NCBI GenBank assembly: GCA_021613535.1
Contig: CP075495.1
Span: forward strand, 3,658,001 to 3,722,000
DNA from: Adineta vaga
Taxonomy: Eukaryota > Rotifera
DNA length: 64,000 bases
Reading direction: 5' to 3'
Below the pieces are notes generated by a model. That model saw nothing but the letters and a program-made list of their open reading frames with translations, was not told the origin of the DNA and did not search any database. Positions within the stretch are counted from its first letter, which is position 1, and every line of letters starts with the position of its first letter. A program made the position numbers and the translations under genes. This document shows positions 12,903 to 23,796 of this stretch, piece after piece.

Positions 12903-13485
12903 TTCTTATCTGAAATAGATCAATAAATCTTTGTACATCGATGGACACTGTTTTTTTTTATATAGTATAATGATTTTTGATTTCTATGAACACATCTTTG
13001 AAATTTCTGTATATGTCGAAGAACGGTTACAGTGAAATATTGTGTAAGATAATATTCGATAGCTCGCCAGTTTTATGTTTCAATGATGAGTAGCAATTAA
13101 GTACCAGATGAACTTTTCCTTTGAACAGTTTCAATTCGCGCATAAACGAAGTTCTACGGGGTACAAAGTGAAATCAATAATCTGATTGGTTCGTTGATTA
13201 ACCTATGGAACTTGAAGAATAAAGATTTGATTGTAAAAATAATATGAAAATATTCTTAAATATTCATTTAATGTCGTATAAAAATGATTTAACTAATTTT
13301 TAGATCGTATTTTTATTTCTAAAAACTCCATGAGTAATGGTTTGTGTTTGACCAATCCGATTCGTTGTTTATTTTATTTATTTTATTTTCTTAAATGAAG
13401 AAAGAAAATCAGTCTGTTCTTCATTTTGAATTTCATCTCAAGCAATTATTTCATCTTAATTTCAGATTTGATTGCCGATCAAACA
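12903..13485. promoter_or_regulatory. shared upstream region of two divergent genes
   Basis: This 583-bp interval separates the start codons of the acidic unknown gene (minus) and RPL35A (plus), so it must hold both promoters. It includes a TTTATTTTATT-type run at about 13370-13390. A TTTCAG at 13460-13465, 20 nt before the RPL35A ATG, is a likely cis- or trans-splice acceptor. No core promoter element could be assigned. Confidence 0.5.
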
Positions 13486-14042
13486 ATGACATCGTCAAAG
13501 AAAGTTGAAAAACCACAGGGTTCATATATCAAAAAGGGCCGGTAGGTTCGATTTCGACTAGAATTTCATTCACAACAATTTTCTCTATGATTTTAGTCTC
13601 TATGTCAAAGCAGTATTTACTGGTTTTCGACGTGGTAAACGTAATCAACATGAAAATACTGCTTTACTTAAATTAGATGGTGTGAATAATCGACGTGAAA
13701 CAAACTTTTATTTAGGTAAACGTTGTGCCTATGTATACAAGGCTAAAAAGTATGTTTGAAATCTTCAATGTCTTTTCAATAGAAGTTACGAATATCTTTT
13801 GAAATTATTCTAGCAAGACTTTAGTACCTGGTCAAAAACGTTTAAATCGTGTTCGTATTATGTGGGGAAAAGTGACCCGAGCACATGGTAAAAGTGGTGC
13901 TGTACGAGCTAAATTCCGTCGTAATTTACCACCCAAAGCTATCGGACGACGAATTCGTGTTGTATGTTTATTAATACTGATTTTTAAGTAATCAAATATT
14001 ATTCTTTTCTTCTTCTAGATGCTTTATCCTTCACGAATTTAA
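13486..14042 (+). CDS. RPL35A: 60S ribosomal protein L35a (eL33)
   Basis: Four exons (13486-13541, 13597-13749, 13814-13961, 14019-14042) encode about 126 residues, slightly longer than the roughly 110 usual because of a short N-terminal extension. Diagnostic stretches are [55 protein letters not shown] and the C-terminal IGRRIRVMLYPSRI, which closely match animal L35a. The protein is a structural component of the large cytosolic ribosomal subunit. Introns are 55-64 bp. An acceptor-like TTTCAG lies 20 nt before the ATG. The last exon is only 24 nt long and begins with an ATG codon, so it is easy to miss. Confidence 0.97.
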
Positions 14043-14144
14043 ACAACAAAACTATTATCGTTCGGAATGGTTCACATTCATCGACTCAACAAATCTATTC
14101 TTGTTTTCATCATCTTTATTCAAAACTTGTTTTGAGTCGAAAAG

Positions 14145-14150
14145 AATAAA
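14145..14150 (+). terminator. candidate polyadenylation signal of RPL35A
   Basis: AATAAA lies about 100 nt after the RPL35A stop codon, a plausible position for the gene's 3' end. The convergent ACTR6 gene ends at 14286, leaving only a 243-bp intergenic space. Confidence 0.45.
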
Positions 14151-14285
14151 TAAGATAATATAAAGATAAACAACTATCATTGTTTCAATTCAAATAGAGC
14201 ATTACTGAATTCATTCGTTTGAGTAGTTTATCTGACAAGATTTATTGACACACAAAAAAAATAGTAAATCAATCAAGTTATCTAT

Positions 14286-16115
14286 TTAATAATTTTCTGT
14301 AAATTTTCGATGACAAATCGATACGCCATGTTCATCATATTCACGTTTTGTTACACAATAATTTGCATAATCTGAAGAATTGGTTAGAGTAACACCAGCA
14401 TTTAATGCATACGTAATTGGGCTAAAGGAATAGAGTAGAATGTGAATATAAATAAGAATAGATCGTTTACTCTTCTGGTAAAGTTATTCGAATAGGATAA
14501 TCATCTTTAATCATTGAGCGTAATTCGTTTTCTCTATAAGAAGAATCTTTGTGAGAAAAGTAAATTTGAAAATTATATATAATAAACTTACAAACGTTGC
14601 TTGAAATTTGGAAATAAACAATTTCCACCGATTAATAAGATATTATTATATAAACTCGGTCGAATATCTAAATCAAATTCGATATTTTGTTCGAAAAATC
14701 TATGTATCGTTCTTAATCATACGTTCAGGTAATTCTTCAACAGAATTATAAATCGATTCTGCAATTCCTGCTTGATCGATACCAATCAATGATGGTCGAA
14801 AAAGTATCTCCGGAATAGTAAAACGTTCAACACTCATTCGTATGACCTAATTTCAAAGAAATTCTATGCGAATCTATACAAAAATTGTTTTCTTTCCTAC
14901 TTGCTGCTGTTGTTGTTGCTGTTGTTTAGTAGAATTCTTTTTCGTAGTATCTATATTGTTACTAATCGAAACTGATGATGACGATGGAGGTTGAATATAA
15001 CCTTGTTTGATTTCATTATAATCTGGTAAGACATAATCCAGTGCATGTGGATTTTGAGATAATGGTAAACTAAAAGAACATTTCATATAACATATTTCAT
15101 TTGAAAGTAAATAACAATCTTACCGTGCTTTCTTCATATCATCTTGAAAATCTAATGAAATAAAGCAAACATTTTCTTTCAATTCATTGATAATATATGT
15201 TTCATTCATTACTAACAATTGTCTAAACATTCAAATAGATAAAATAGTGTTCTTTTATTTTTCAATTAATTACCGATAAGTAATAACATTTTTCAATTGA
15301 TTTGTTAATAATTTTCCGCCAACATCAATTCTTTCGAAGAAAAAGAAATATCGAATTATTCATTAATCAATTCGTCATACCTAGTCATTCCATCAAGAAT
15401 TTTTCTTCCTTGATAAAATGGAACGATATGTGTGAAAGAAAAGCCAGAATCGACAACTAATACATAATTCGATTTTGTATCACATTCGTATTGATACGCA
15501 CTTAAAGTAGCCGCTAAAAGAACAAAAACAATTCCTAAGATTAAGTTCTCGTGAAATTCTATCTTACGATCATATCGTGCAAATGATGCTACTTCATATT
15601 CTTCGAAAAAAATTTGATCCATCGTTTCTCGAATAAAGTTCAAATTCATATATGGTTCTGTCATTAATAGTCCTGTCGATTTGAATGACATCTAGATCAT
15701 ATGAGAATATTTCAATGAACAAAAATAAGAAGATTGAAATTATGAATTACTTTTCCAAATAGATAATCCCAGACTTGTTTTTCAATATTCCAATCGACTA
15801 AATAACCCTAGAGGAAAGAAAACTAATGTTAATTATTTCATTCTTTATTGGAATTATTCCATTCACTTTTTGAAATGGTAATTGATAATAAAGACTTGTT
15901 TTATTCGGACATTCATTATCAATTTGATCAGCAATAAATGTACGACGAGGATAAAATTTTGATTTCATTATACAATTAGGAAGAATTCTAGATTGAAATT
16001 GATACTCATCAACACAGAGGATATATTATTCAAACCTGATATTTTCATTTGTATTCATTCTAGATTTCGATGTTGAAGCTCCATTATCAATAACAAATAT
16101 TGGCTTTGTTGCCAT
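14286..16115 (-). CDS. ACTR6: actin-related protein 6, with an apparent frameshift
   Basis: This encodes ARP6, the actin-fold subunit of SWR1/SRCAP chromatin remodellers that deposit histone H2A.Z. Visible family signatures in order are KPIFVIDNGAS, ILPNCIMKSK, TFIADQID, LPFQKGYLVDW, KQVWDYLFGK, VDSGFSFTHIVPFYQGRK, DYVLPDYNEIKQGYI, ERFTIPEILFRPSLIGIDQ, NNILLIGGNCLFPNF and SPITYALNAGV, ending in KRKF-like HRKFTENY at 14286. Many introns of about 50 bp interrupt it. A poly-Gln tract (QQQQQQQQ) sits in an internal loop near 14905. At about 14700-14715 the frame breaks: one frame runs to EELPERMIKN and stops, while the next conserved stretch (RFFEQNIEF...) is in the neighbouring frame, a single-base difference with no splice solution I could find. 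An acceptor-like CAG lies 8 nt before the ATG. The upstream same-strand gene ends only 188 bp away. Confidence 0.9.
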
Positions 16116-16303
16116 ATTTTCAACTGAAAGAAATATAAATGTATTATAGATGAAACAAAATGAAATTTTCGTTTGAATGTTTCGTCAAAAAAAAATCCTA
16201 ACTGAGTTTATATTTGAATAAACATATACAAAATAACAAGCAAACAAACTGTTCGAATTTAACAGAGATCAAAAGAAAACATATATGAAGAAGAGTATGT
16301 TTA

Positions 16304-17209
16304 TTAATCGTGCGGATATTGTTCTTGAAGCCATTGTTGCATGATATATTGAACACCATCAAAAAGAGTGAAATAATCAGTCAATTGAGCATTGACAATC
16401 TAAATCGAAGAAAATATTTTCTTTCAGTAACAGAAACAATGATCAAGATTTTCTATACATACTTTTGAATCTTTAATCACTTCAATATGTTCTTGAGGGA
16501 TGTACGTTTTATGAGCACGTCGATCTCTTGTATCAAGTAAAACGGAGTAATTGGGCTGTCTTCGATATTCCTAAGAATAAGTTCGAAATAAAAGATTTCG
16601 TGTTTGAAAGAAAAAAACGAACTGGATGTCCTTGATGATGTTCATCAAGCCATTCATCAGGTGCAGAAGCGATTTCATCCCATCCGATAATAACTGCACG
16701 ATAATTATAGATTTTATGTCGAACAACTTGCCCAACTCGATATTTGATATGGTCAGATCGAGGTGATCGAATATTTGGTGAAGCTATACAAAGAGACGAA
16801 GTTTTACATGGAATCAAATTCATTAGGAAACATACTTCCATAATAACCATATTTCTCTCTCATATAATAAACTTCTGTTGCTGGAGATTCAATTCCACGT
16901 CGCCATGTTCGTTTGTGTAAAAGTGGATTAAATCCGAGTGGAATTTCAATTACGAAACTAATCAACCAGTTAAACCATGTATTTGGAGATAAATAATGAA
17001 AAATTTGATTTATTTGATTTGTTAATCTAAAACAAAAAAAATTAACGATGTTGTATATCAAGTTATTCTTCTTCATGAGAAAGAAAGCAATACTTATTAA
17101 CCGCATGAGCTTGTTCAATATCTTTTGAAGACCATTTTGTCAAAATAAAATATTGTATAGGTACAGCAAGTAAAAGTAAAGCAAATTGAAGAAGCGCTAG
17201 ACGATCCAT
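16304..17209 (-). CDS. HspQ/YccV-like (hemimethylated-DNA-binding fold) domain protein with N-terminal membrane segment
   Basis: About 240 residues in five or so exons. The N-terminus MDRLALLQFALLLLAVPIQY is a hydrophobic signal-anchor. A middle part contains LTNQINQIFHYLSP and KRTWRRGIESPA. The C-terminal domain has KYRVGQVVRHKIYNYRAVI, IGWDEIASAPDEWL, the conserved YSVLLDTRDR and TYIPQEHIEV, the signature of the YccV/HspQ beta-barrel domain also found at the end of FBXO21. In bacteria HspQ affects the Lon protease and binds hemimethylated DNA; in animals the role is poorly defined. A membrane anchor ahead of this domain argues against a DNA role here (inference). The start is preceded 6 nt upstream by TTTCAG. 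The gene is immediately upstream of ACTR6 on the same strand. Confidence 0.82.
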
Positions 17210-18620
17210 TTACATCTGAAATTAAAGTTAAATATAATTTCAATGTACAAAATTCATGGCAATCATCTCCTCTGTTAGTTTAGTCAGTTAGAGTAACTCA
17301 TATAGATTACATCGAATATATGAGAATTCTTGGGTAGGAAATTAGTTTTATTCTGAATGAAACGAATGATGAAGCTACACAGTACACAAATAGTTGATTG
17401 TAAATAAAAAGTTAGAGCAGATACTTCTGTAGAATATGGATGAATCTAAAAATCTTCATAGAGTGAAAACTCGTGAAGAATTTTCGCTTTCTATTCGTCT
17501 ATAATGATAATACTCGTAAATAAATTAGGAAGTATTCCTTATCTTGGCTGTCTTTTTATTCAAAATTATCGAACTTACTTCTAAGAAATTCTGTGTCTAT
17601 TTGAATTCGCAAATATTTACATTACTTCATAGTTTTGTATGAAGAATAAGATTTAAAGTAACTATTGGATCATAGATGATTAAAATGTAAATTCTTCATA
17701 AAAAGTAATCTTATTCAACTGATGATCTAAATAAAAACGTCATTTTCTCAAAGATAATTTGAATAAAAAATCTTTTCTTGTCTTACCTATTAACTGTTAT
17801 TATAATGAACTCATTAGACTACAATCCGTATCTTTGATTTGCAAACGTTAGAATACAACTTTCTATTTTCTGACTTGTATCATTAGAGGAATGGTCAAGT
17901 CTTCCGTTAAATAAATTATTTACATGAATTGTTTATTTGAAAGTCAACGATAAACAAACAAAAATAAAGGAGTAAAATAACAGACAATTTTACCTATTAT
18001 TTTCTACGATAGTTTTTCTTTCTTGTAAATGAAAATGATTTTCTTTATTTATAGATCATCAATAAACAAATGCAAACAGATGTATTCTGTTCTGTCAGTG
18101 TACCAATAGTTTATATGCTCGTGTTAAATATGGTAGTGACATCTATGATTTTGGAATATTAATTTTGTTGAATATGCGAGTTTCTAAAATTTGAATAAGT
18201 GAAACTCATTTGTTTGCATTGCTTGAAACAGATGAACTTTAGAATTGATACAGAAGGGTCTTTAATAAATTAATCTCTCTAAGGAACTTCTGAATTCTAT
18301 TACTGAAATAGTTTTCGATTTAGATTGCTCATTGCGGTTATTATTAACATTCTTCTTGGGATTGTATTCATAATATTGAATGATGTTAATTTTCAACTGT
18401 TTAAGAGAGATTCTTGTATTTGACTTAGATTATTGATGAATGAATTATCTTGTTGGAATTGAAAATAATATACTAGGAGAATCCTATATTTTCATTGATG
18501 TAACCTGTTACATATTTTAATTTTAGAAGTCAAATAACAAATTATATTTTATTTAAAAAAAAACAATATGAACACATAATAAGATTTTTAGACTAAAATA
18601 TATTTCGTAAATGAAAATCT
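17210..18620. other. gene-free spacer
   Basis: About 1.4 kb of AT-rich sequence with no frame, RNA gene or repeat that I can support. Confidence 0.55.
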
Positions 18621-18881
18621 CTAGTAATGATGATGGCCATGGTGATGATGGTGCTGGTGATATGGTGGGGGCGGGGGTGGACAATAATCGATGTGAGGTG
18701 GTGCGGGACAGTATTGAGGTATTGGTGGTGGTGGAGGGCAGTAACCAGGCATTGGCGGTGGCGGACAATAGCCGGGAACTGGTGGTGGTGGCGGACAATA
18801 ACCGGGAACTGGTGGTGGTGGACAATAGTTATGATGGTGATGAGGAGGACGATGATGATGATATGAATGTTCTTGACCCAT
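18621..18881 (-). CDS. small Pro/His/Cys-rich repeat protein 1
   Basis: An uninterrupted 86-residue frame. It begins MGQEHSYHHHRPPHHHH and then repeats a GYCPPPP(P)xP unit about six times (variants QYCPAPP, DYCPPPPPP), ending in HHHHHGHHHY. There is no signal peptide, although Cys is regularly spaced, once per unit. The neighbour at 19423-19743 uses the same GYCPPPP words and also ends in a His-rich tail, so the two are probably tandem paralogues. His clusters and YCPPPP could bind metals or SH3/WW-type partners, but this is only inference from composition. The opposite strand is also open because of the repeat; the minus frame is preferred since the related gene has the same orientation and the same peptide motif. 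Confidence 0.6.
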   Translation of the reverse strand: MGQEHSYHHHRPPHHHHNYCPPPPVPGYCPPPPPVPGYCPPPPMPGYCPPPPPIPQYCPAPPHIDYCPPPPPPYHQHHHHHGHHHY

Positions 18882-19422
18882 GTTTATTTGTATGAGAAAG
18901 TGAGTTTAATAAATGAAAAGACGATAGTTAGATTGAAAAAAAAGACAACAAATGATGAATATATATATTTCGATATCTATGACAAGTTTATTCTATGATA
19001 AAAATAAACGACATGACTTAATAGTCATTTGCACATGACGTATCATCTGCGTCAAAGTGAAAGATAAAGAAAGAAAGATCTGCAGTTTTAATATAAAAAA
19101 ACAAAAACATTTCAGCGAGCAGATAAGAATAGTATTAATCATGCATCATAATGTTAGTGAATACTAATATTGAAGATGATTGTTATAAAGACATGTAGAA
19201 CATTCTTGAATATAAGTTTACTAATTTAATAATAATCCTGTACTGTATCAAAAGATATTTATTATGTCAGCCTATCGATTTTCTATATTTCTGAGATATA
19301 ACAGAGTAAAGGTAGGCTTTGATGTTTATTTCTTGTATACATAAATATGGTGCAGAAAAATTACAGATTGATTTAGTACAAATATAGTTTTAAAGTAAAA
19401 GAAAATAATTTGTTTTTATTTT
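18882..19422. other. spacer between the two proline-rich genes
   Basis: About 540 bp. It contains a short TATATATA run near 18960. It presumably holds the promoter of the first small gene and the 3' end of the second. Nothing else is evident. Confidence 0.5.
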
Positions 19423-19743
19423 TCAATATCCATGAGGATAATGTTGATGATGCGATGGTGGTGGTGGTGGTGGACAGTAACCTGAGGGTGGTGCATGTGA
19501 ATAACTGCCTTCATATTGATAATTACCTGGTCCATAATTTGGTAGAGGTGGTGGTGGAGTATATCCGCCAGGTTGATGATAAGATGTAGGTGGTGGTGGA
19601 GTATATCCACCAGGTTGAGCGTAAGGTGAAGGTGGTGGTGGACAGAAACCACTACCTACTGAGCCAGGAGGTGGAGGACAATATCCACCAGGTGTTGAAT
19701 ATGACGGAGGTCCGTATGGATTGGGATATTGATTGTAACTCAT
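19423..19743 (-). CDS. small Pro/Gly/Tyr-rich repeat protein 2
   Basis: A 106-residue frame starting MSYNQYPNPYGPPSYSTP. It contains GGYCPPPPG, GFCPPPPSPYAQPG, two GGYTPPPP units and GYCPPPPPPSHHQHYPHGY at the end. The start at 19741-19743 is chosen over an upstream in-frame ATG because MSYNQYPNPYG begins the compositionally uniform region. Annexin-, ALG-2- or WW-interacting proteins often carry such PYGPP/GGY segments, but no fold is evident. It resembles the neighbour at 18621-18881 in the GYCPPPP word and His-rich tail, which suggests duplication followed by divergence. Confidence 0.65.
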   Translation of the reverse strand: MSYNQYPNPYGPPSYSTPGGYCPPPPGSVGSGFCPPPPSPYAQPGGYTPPPPTSYHQPGGYTPPPPLPNYGPGNYQYEGSYSHAPPSGYCPPPPPPSHHQHYPHGY

Positions 19744-20259
19744 GGTTGCTTTTGTGCTACTTAATAAACTCAATATCCAACAGAATGTTACCAAAGAATA
19801 AGTGAGATGGTGAAGATATTAACGACGTAATGTATATATAGACGAAGATTTAGAGAGAAAAATATTGTCGAGATAAGCGATCACCTTAGTAACAGCATTT
19901 TTTTTATCATAGAAAGAAACAAATAAAGAACATGTTAATCACATGGTTGTGTGCTGTAATTTCCAGCAATCTTATGTAACAATATACGGAAAGGCACCTA
20001 ATATGATCAATATTAATTCTGATTGTCGTATTTTATGATGATACAAAAGTTTCTTTCTCATTCAGTATTTTCATCGAATATTTGAAATAACTTTTCCAAC
20101 TATTTCATCATATATCTGTCGTTACTTTTTAATCTCGTATTAGCAGAAATATGAAGTAAAAAAACAGAACAGATCGAATATGATTAACTAACAAAATAAC
20201 ATATGTTAATTAAGTTCTATTACAAATATATTTCAAGATCATCCAGTAGTTTTCAAATC
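19744..20259. other. spacer with no evident gene
   Basis: About 515 bp containing the presumed promoter of proline-rich gene 2 (a TGTATATATAGACG stretch near 19830 could be TATA-like) and the 3' flank of the LEPROT-like gene. Confidence 0.45.
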
Positions 20260-20613
20260 TCAGATAAAGTCATCTGTTTTTTTATGAAATAATATCGCAT
20301 ATATTCCAATCGTTATGATAAAAATGACATTACCAATAAGAGCAAAACTTAAACTTAAACCTTGAAGATAACCTTTGAGATAAACAACAATAAGAAAACC
20401 AAATGTTGATACAAATAGAATTGCCGCAATAAAGATGGCTAGTTCATTTAGATTTGTATTACTATTATATTCATTACTATTTGTTATTATCGACAATGGT
20501 ATTATTAAAAATATATAGAACAAAAGAATAAACATTGACCAATATGAATTCGGTAAAACACAACTGAGTAATAAAAAGGTAACACCCGCTGTGCATATCA
20601 TTGATAAAATCAT
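20260..20613 (-). CDS. LEPROT/VPS55-family endosomal four-TM protein
   Basis: A 117-residue frame with four hydrophobic segments. Matches to the LEPROT/LEPROTL1/Vps55 family are TAGVTFLLLSCVLPNSYW, the FILLFYIFLIIPL segment, NLNELAIFIAAILFVSTFGF, and the end GIYAILFHKKTDDF, which corresponds to the family's conserved DDF. These proteins act in endosome-to-vacuole/lysosome sorting and receptor surface levels. The chosen ATG (20611-20613) makes the N-terminus about 10 residues shorter than the human protein. A TTCAG acceptor-like site 16 nt upstream supports this start if it is used for trans-splicing; otherwise a short upstream exon is missing. The gene follows TBC1D25 on the same strand at about 400 bp, and both proteins act in endosomal/autophagic traffic. 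Confidence 0.82.
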   Translation of the reverse strand: MILSMICTAGVTFLLLSCVLPNSYWSMFILLFYIFLIIPLSIITNSNEYNSNTNLNELAIFIAAILFVSTFGFLIVVYLKGYLQGLSLSFALIGNVIFIITIGIYAILFHKKTDDFI

Positions 20614-21018
20614 AAGTTTAGCTAAAATACTGAATTGTATCGTATTGCATATGAAACGAAAAAGAAGAAAAGATTAATTGATGCGCTTAAAATACCAACA
20701 CTATTATTTATTTTTTCGATATACAATATACATACATATATATAGATATAAATATAGATTTAATTACAATTGAATTTATGCAGTCAACAAAATATAGAAT
20801 AAGATTTTCACTGTCTGATTTCGAAAAAAACAATGAAGAAGCTTCTCGTCCTTCTTAATTTTTTATCAAAATAACAAAGAAGAGAAAGAAAAGAATGTTT
20901 CAAGAAATTAAACACTGAGATAAATAAAATATGAATACACAATCAGAAAACCCAGATGATAACAACAACAATAACAAAAACAACAAGAAAATATATATTG
21001 CATTGAAAAAGAAAAATT

Positions 21019-23442
21019 TCAACTCGATGAAAGTTGATTAAGATCCTCAACTATACGATTTCTTCTTATCCATTGAATATATTGAGTATAAAGTGTTCGA
21101 GCACATGGCAAAATTCTTTCGGCATTATTTCGGCGACGATATCGATCGAAATGCATCGATATTTCTTGTTCATCAAGACTTGTTTGCTTTAGAAGAGCAT
21201 TTCGATGTGCTAATAATATTGATACGCAAACAAATATTAAAAACAAATTATCTTCTTCAAGCCGTGTTGTATCACCAGACGGTAACCGTTGTAACCAACT
21301 TGGTACAGATGAATTTTGTAAAGAAGAATTGATAGCAATACTATTGTTATTGTTATTATTACATGATGAAAGTTGATCAGAATCATATTCAACTAATTCA
21401 CTAAGTGCAAATGAATTTTCTAAACTTTTATCACGTGATCGTGTAAATGTTGAATTTGTTCTGGAACGTTGCAATGTTGAACGTCGATATTCATAATTAT
21501 CTAATGTGGAATGACAATCAGATTGTTGTTGTCGTTGGCGAATTTCTAAAATTGATAATAATTGTTCTTTGTTATGAAAAGCTAATGAAGAAGCGCGATT
21601 TTTAAATTTTCGAGCAAATGATTCATCCATTATATGTAATTGTGGACAACTAGTTGAACGACGTTGTGCTAATTGACAAGAGAAAGAATATGAACTATCA
21701 GTGATCATAGTATCGGATGGTGAAGTTATAAGAGATGTTTCACTTAGTTGGGGAGGTTCACTATCAATTGGTAATGTTGCCCACATCACTTCCAGTACAC
21801 GTAGAGCATCATTAAAGGGAAATTCACGTTTACATTCGAGTAATAACCATCGATATGTAAAATAGACGTTCACTAAATTAATTCATGAATAGTAATAGAT
21901 GGATAGGAGAAATTGCAAAATTTATTCTACCTGCATCATGGGATTCAAGAAAACTCCAAAAAACAGGATCAATAGCTTGTAATAGCACTTTGAGATGATG
22001 AAATTTCGTTGCAATTGCGACACCATCAGTCGCAAAATTTGCACGAATACGTTTCATAATTGAACAAAAACAAATATATGCTAATCCTTCTTCGCGCATG
22101 ACATAGAGTATTGTTGAAGCATAATCATTCATTCCTTTAAAGAAAAAAAACAACAGGTACAATATGGAAAAGAATTATTTCAAATCAAAAGACAAACCTT
22201 GACAGTAGGTAGTGTTTGGATGACTAACACAATACGTCATTAAAATATTAAATAATGATTGAACATTAACATGACCATTACCAGAATCAGCATAGAAACC
22301 AAATGCTCTATCGGTTCGTGAAACATCTTTTTCAATCATACGCATAATTAATTGTGTATTCTCATTTTGATGTTGTTCATCTGTCCATCGTTTTTTCAAT
22401 CTAATCAAAAACAAATAAAACAAATTCATTTTACAAATTCATGTCAACACAAACGTTTTATATTTAATTTCAATACATTTCAAATAATCAATACGTTCAA
22501 GACCAGTGATATTCAATGGAAAAATATTTAATAAATGACGCCAGACAACTTTTCGATATGATGGTTCGATACCACCTTCAAAAACTGCTTGACGTAATTC
22601 ATTTACATGAATAAGACGTCCTTCCGAGTCAAGAAATTTTTTCATATCTCCATCACCAACCGGTTTTGAACTGCGTCGTTCGTTTCCTCCATACATCCAA
22701 TCTAGAAAATAAAAGACCTTTTTTCAATCTCAAAATAGAAACGGATAGAATACATACTAATAGCTTTGTTTAAAGCTGATGCTGCTTTTCCTGCTGTTTG
22801 ATTGACAGTTGCAATAATAGAACGACTATCGACATTAAACCAACGAATATTTGCATTGAAATCATTCAATCCAACAAAATCCCAATCATCAAGTGCTAAG
22901 AAAAAAATTTATGAAAGTAAATAACAAACAATGAACATTTCAATACCTTCATCTCGAGGAGTGATATCATAGCGTAATCTCAAATATGCACCTGGTTGAA
23001 CAGCATGAATCGATGCATCGAGATCCCAATCAGACCAAATTGCAGAAATTTGATCTCGTCCAGTTGATGGACATCGTTGAATAGCGCTGATCACAAAATC
23101 TGTTTTTATATCAAATGCTTGAGCAATCAAACATTGAAGTGTTTGATATGTTGTTAAGCGTGGATCAATACAAAACTTTTTCGATGAACCCGTTTCTTGT
23201 CCTTCATCATTTGTATTACTATGAGGTTTCTGAAAAAAATCAAATTCATATTTTAAATAAAATCTAACAGGAGAGAATCTTTACATAAACTTTGATTCTG
23301 ACAACATCCGGCTGTGCAGATCCAATGACAGACATAGATGGTAGCGAAGCACTCGCTCGAGATGTAGACCAGATCTGAAAAAGAAATTCATCATGAATAA
23401 AATCATTTCAAAGAAAGAATAACGTACTCTTGCTGATCTCAT
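21019..23442 (-). CDS. TBC1D25: TBC1 domain Rab GTPase-activating protein, TBC1D25-like
   Basis: About eight exons. The N-terminal region contains VVRIKVY, CIDPRLTTYQTLQ and IWSDWDLDASIHAV, matching the N-terminal ubiquitin-like part of human TBC1D25, followed by DDWDFVGLNDFN. The TBC domain (about 22696-21800) has GGIEPSYRKVVWRHLLNIFP, the arginine finger in KDVSRTDRAFGFY, the glutamine finger in TTYCQGL, then NDYASTILYVMREEG, FCSIMKRIRANF and YRWLLLECKREFPFNDALR. Both catalytic fingers are intact, so GAP activity is expected. In vertebrates the protein binds Atg8/LC3 and acts on Rab33B during autophagosome maturation. The tail is Ser/Asn-rich with an NNNNNN run. The start MRSAR is a 15-nt coding exon. 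The gene lies between an F-box-like gene upstream and a LEPROT-like gene downstream, all on the minus strand. Confidence 0.92.
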
Positions 23443-23796
23443 TCTTCAATCGTTGGTTTTTCTGCCTGTTTCTGACTCGAAAGTAATTGCGTCGATTAAA
23501 AAAGAGTTCTTTTCTTGTTTCTCTCTTCTTCTCTTTACTTAGTTCTCTCATTTATCTGAGGGTGTGCGTGTATGTAAAAAAATAAAACTAGGTATATCAA
23601 TGTCAAGGATGTCCGCTGATAACAAAGAATATTTCAAGATTTAGTTTCTTTGTTACATTTACAGATAACGAGAAATACGAAGAATAAAAACAAGAAAACA
23701 GAAATAAAAATATCTTTATTTCAAAAATAAAATCACCGAAATATAGGAATAAATATTTATATCTATAACAATGAAAAACAAAACAACATTAAATAT
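23443..23796. other. short spacer between F-box-like gene and TBC1D25
   Basis: 354 bp with a CT-rich stretch at about 23510-23550 (pyrimidine-rich on the plus strand). No gene is seen. It must contain the 3' end of the upstream gene and any promoter or trans-splice signal of TBC1D25. Confidence 0.5.

Noticed and set aside
18611-18895. Plus-strand frames antisense to the proline-rich gene
   Set aside because: They are Trp/Asp/Val-rich by-products of the GGTGGTGG repeat. The related neighbour supports the minus strand.
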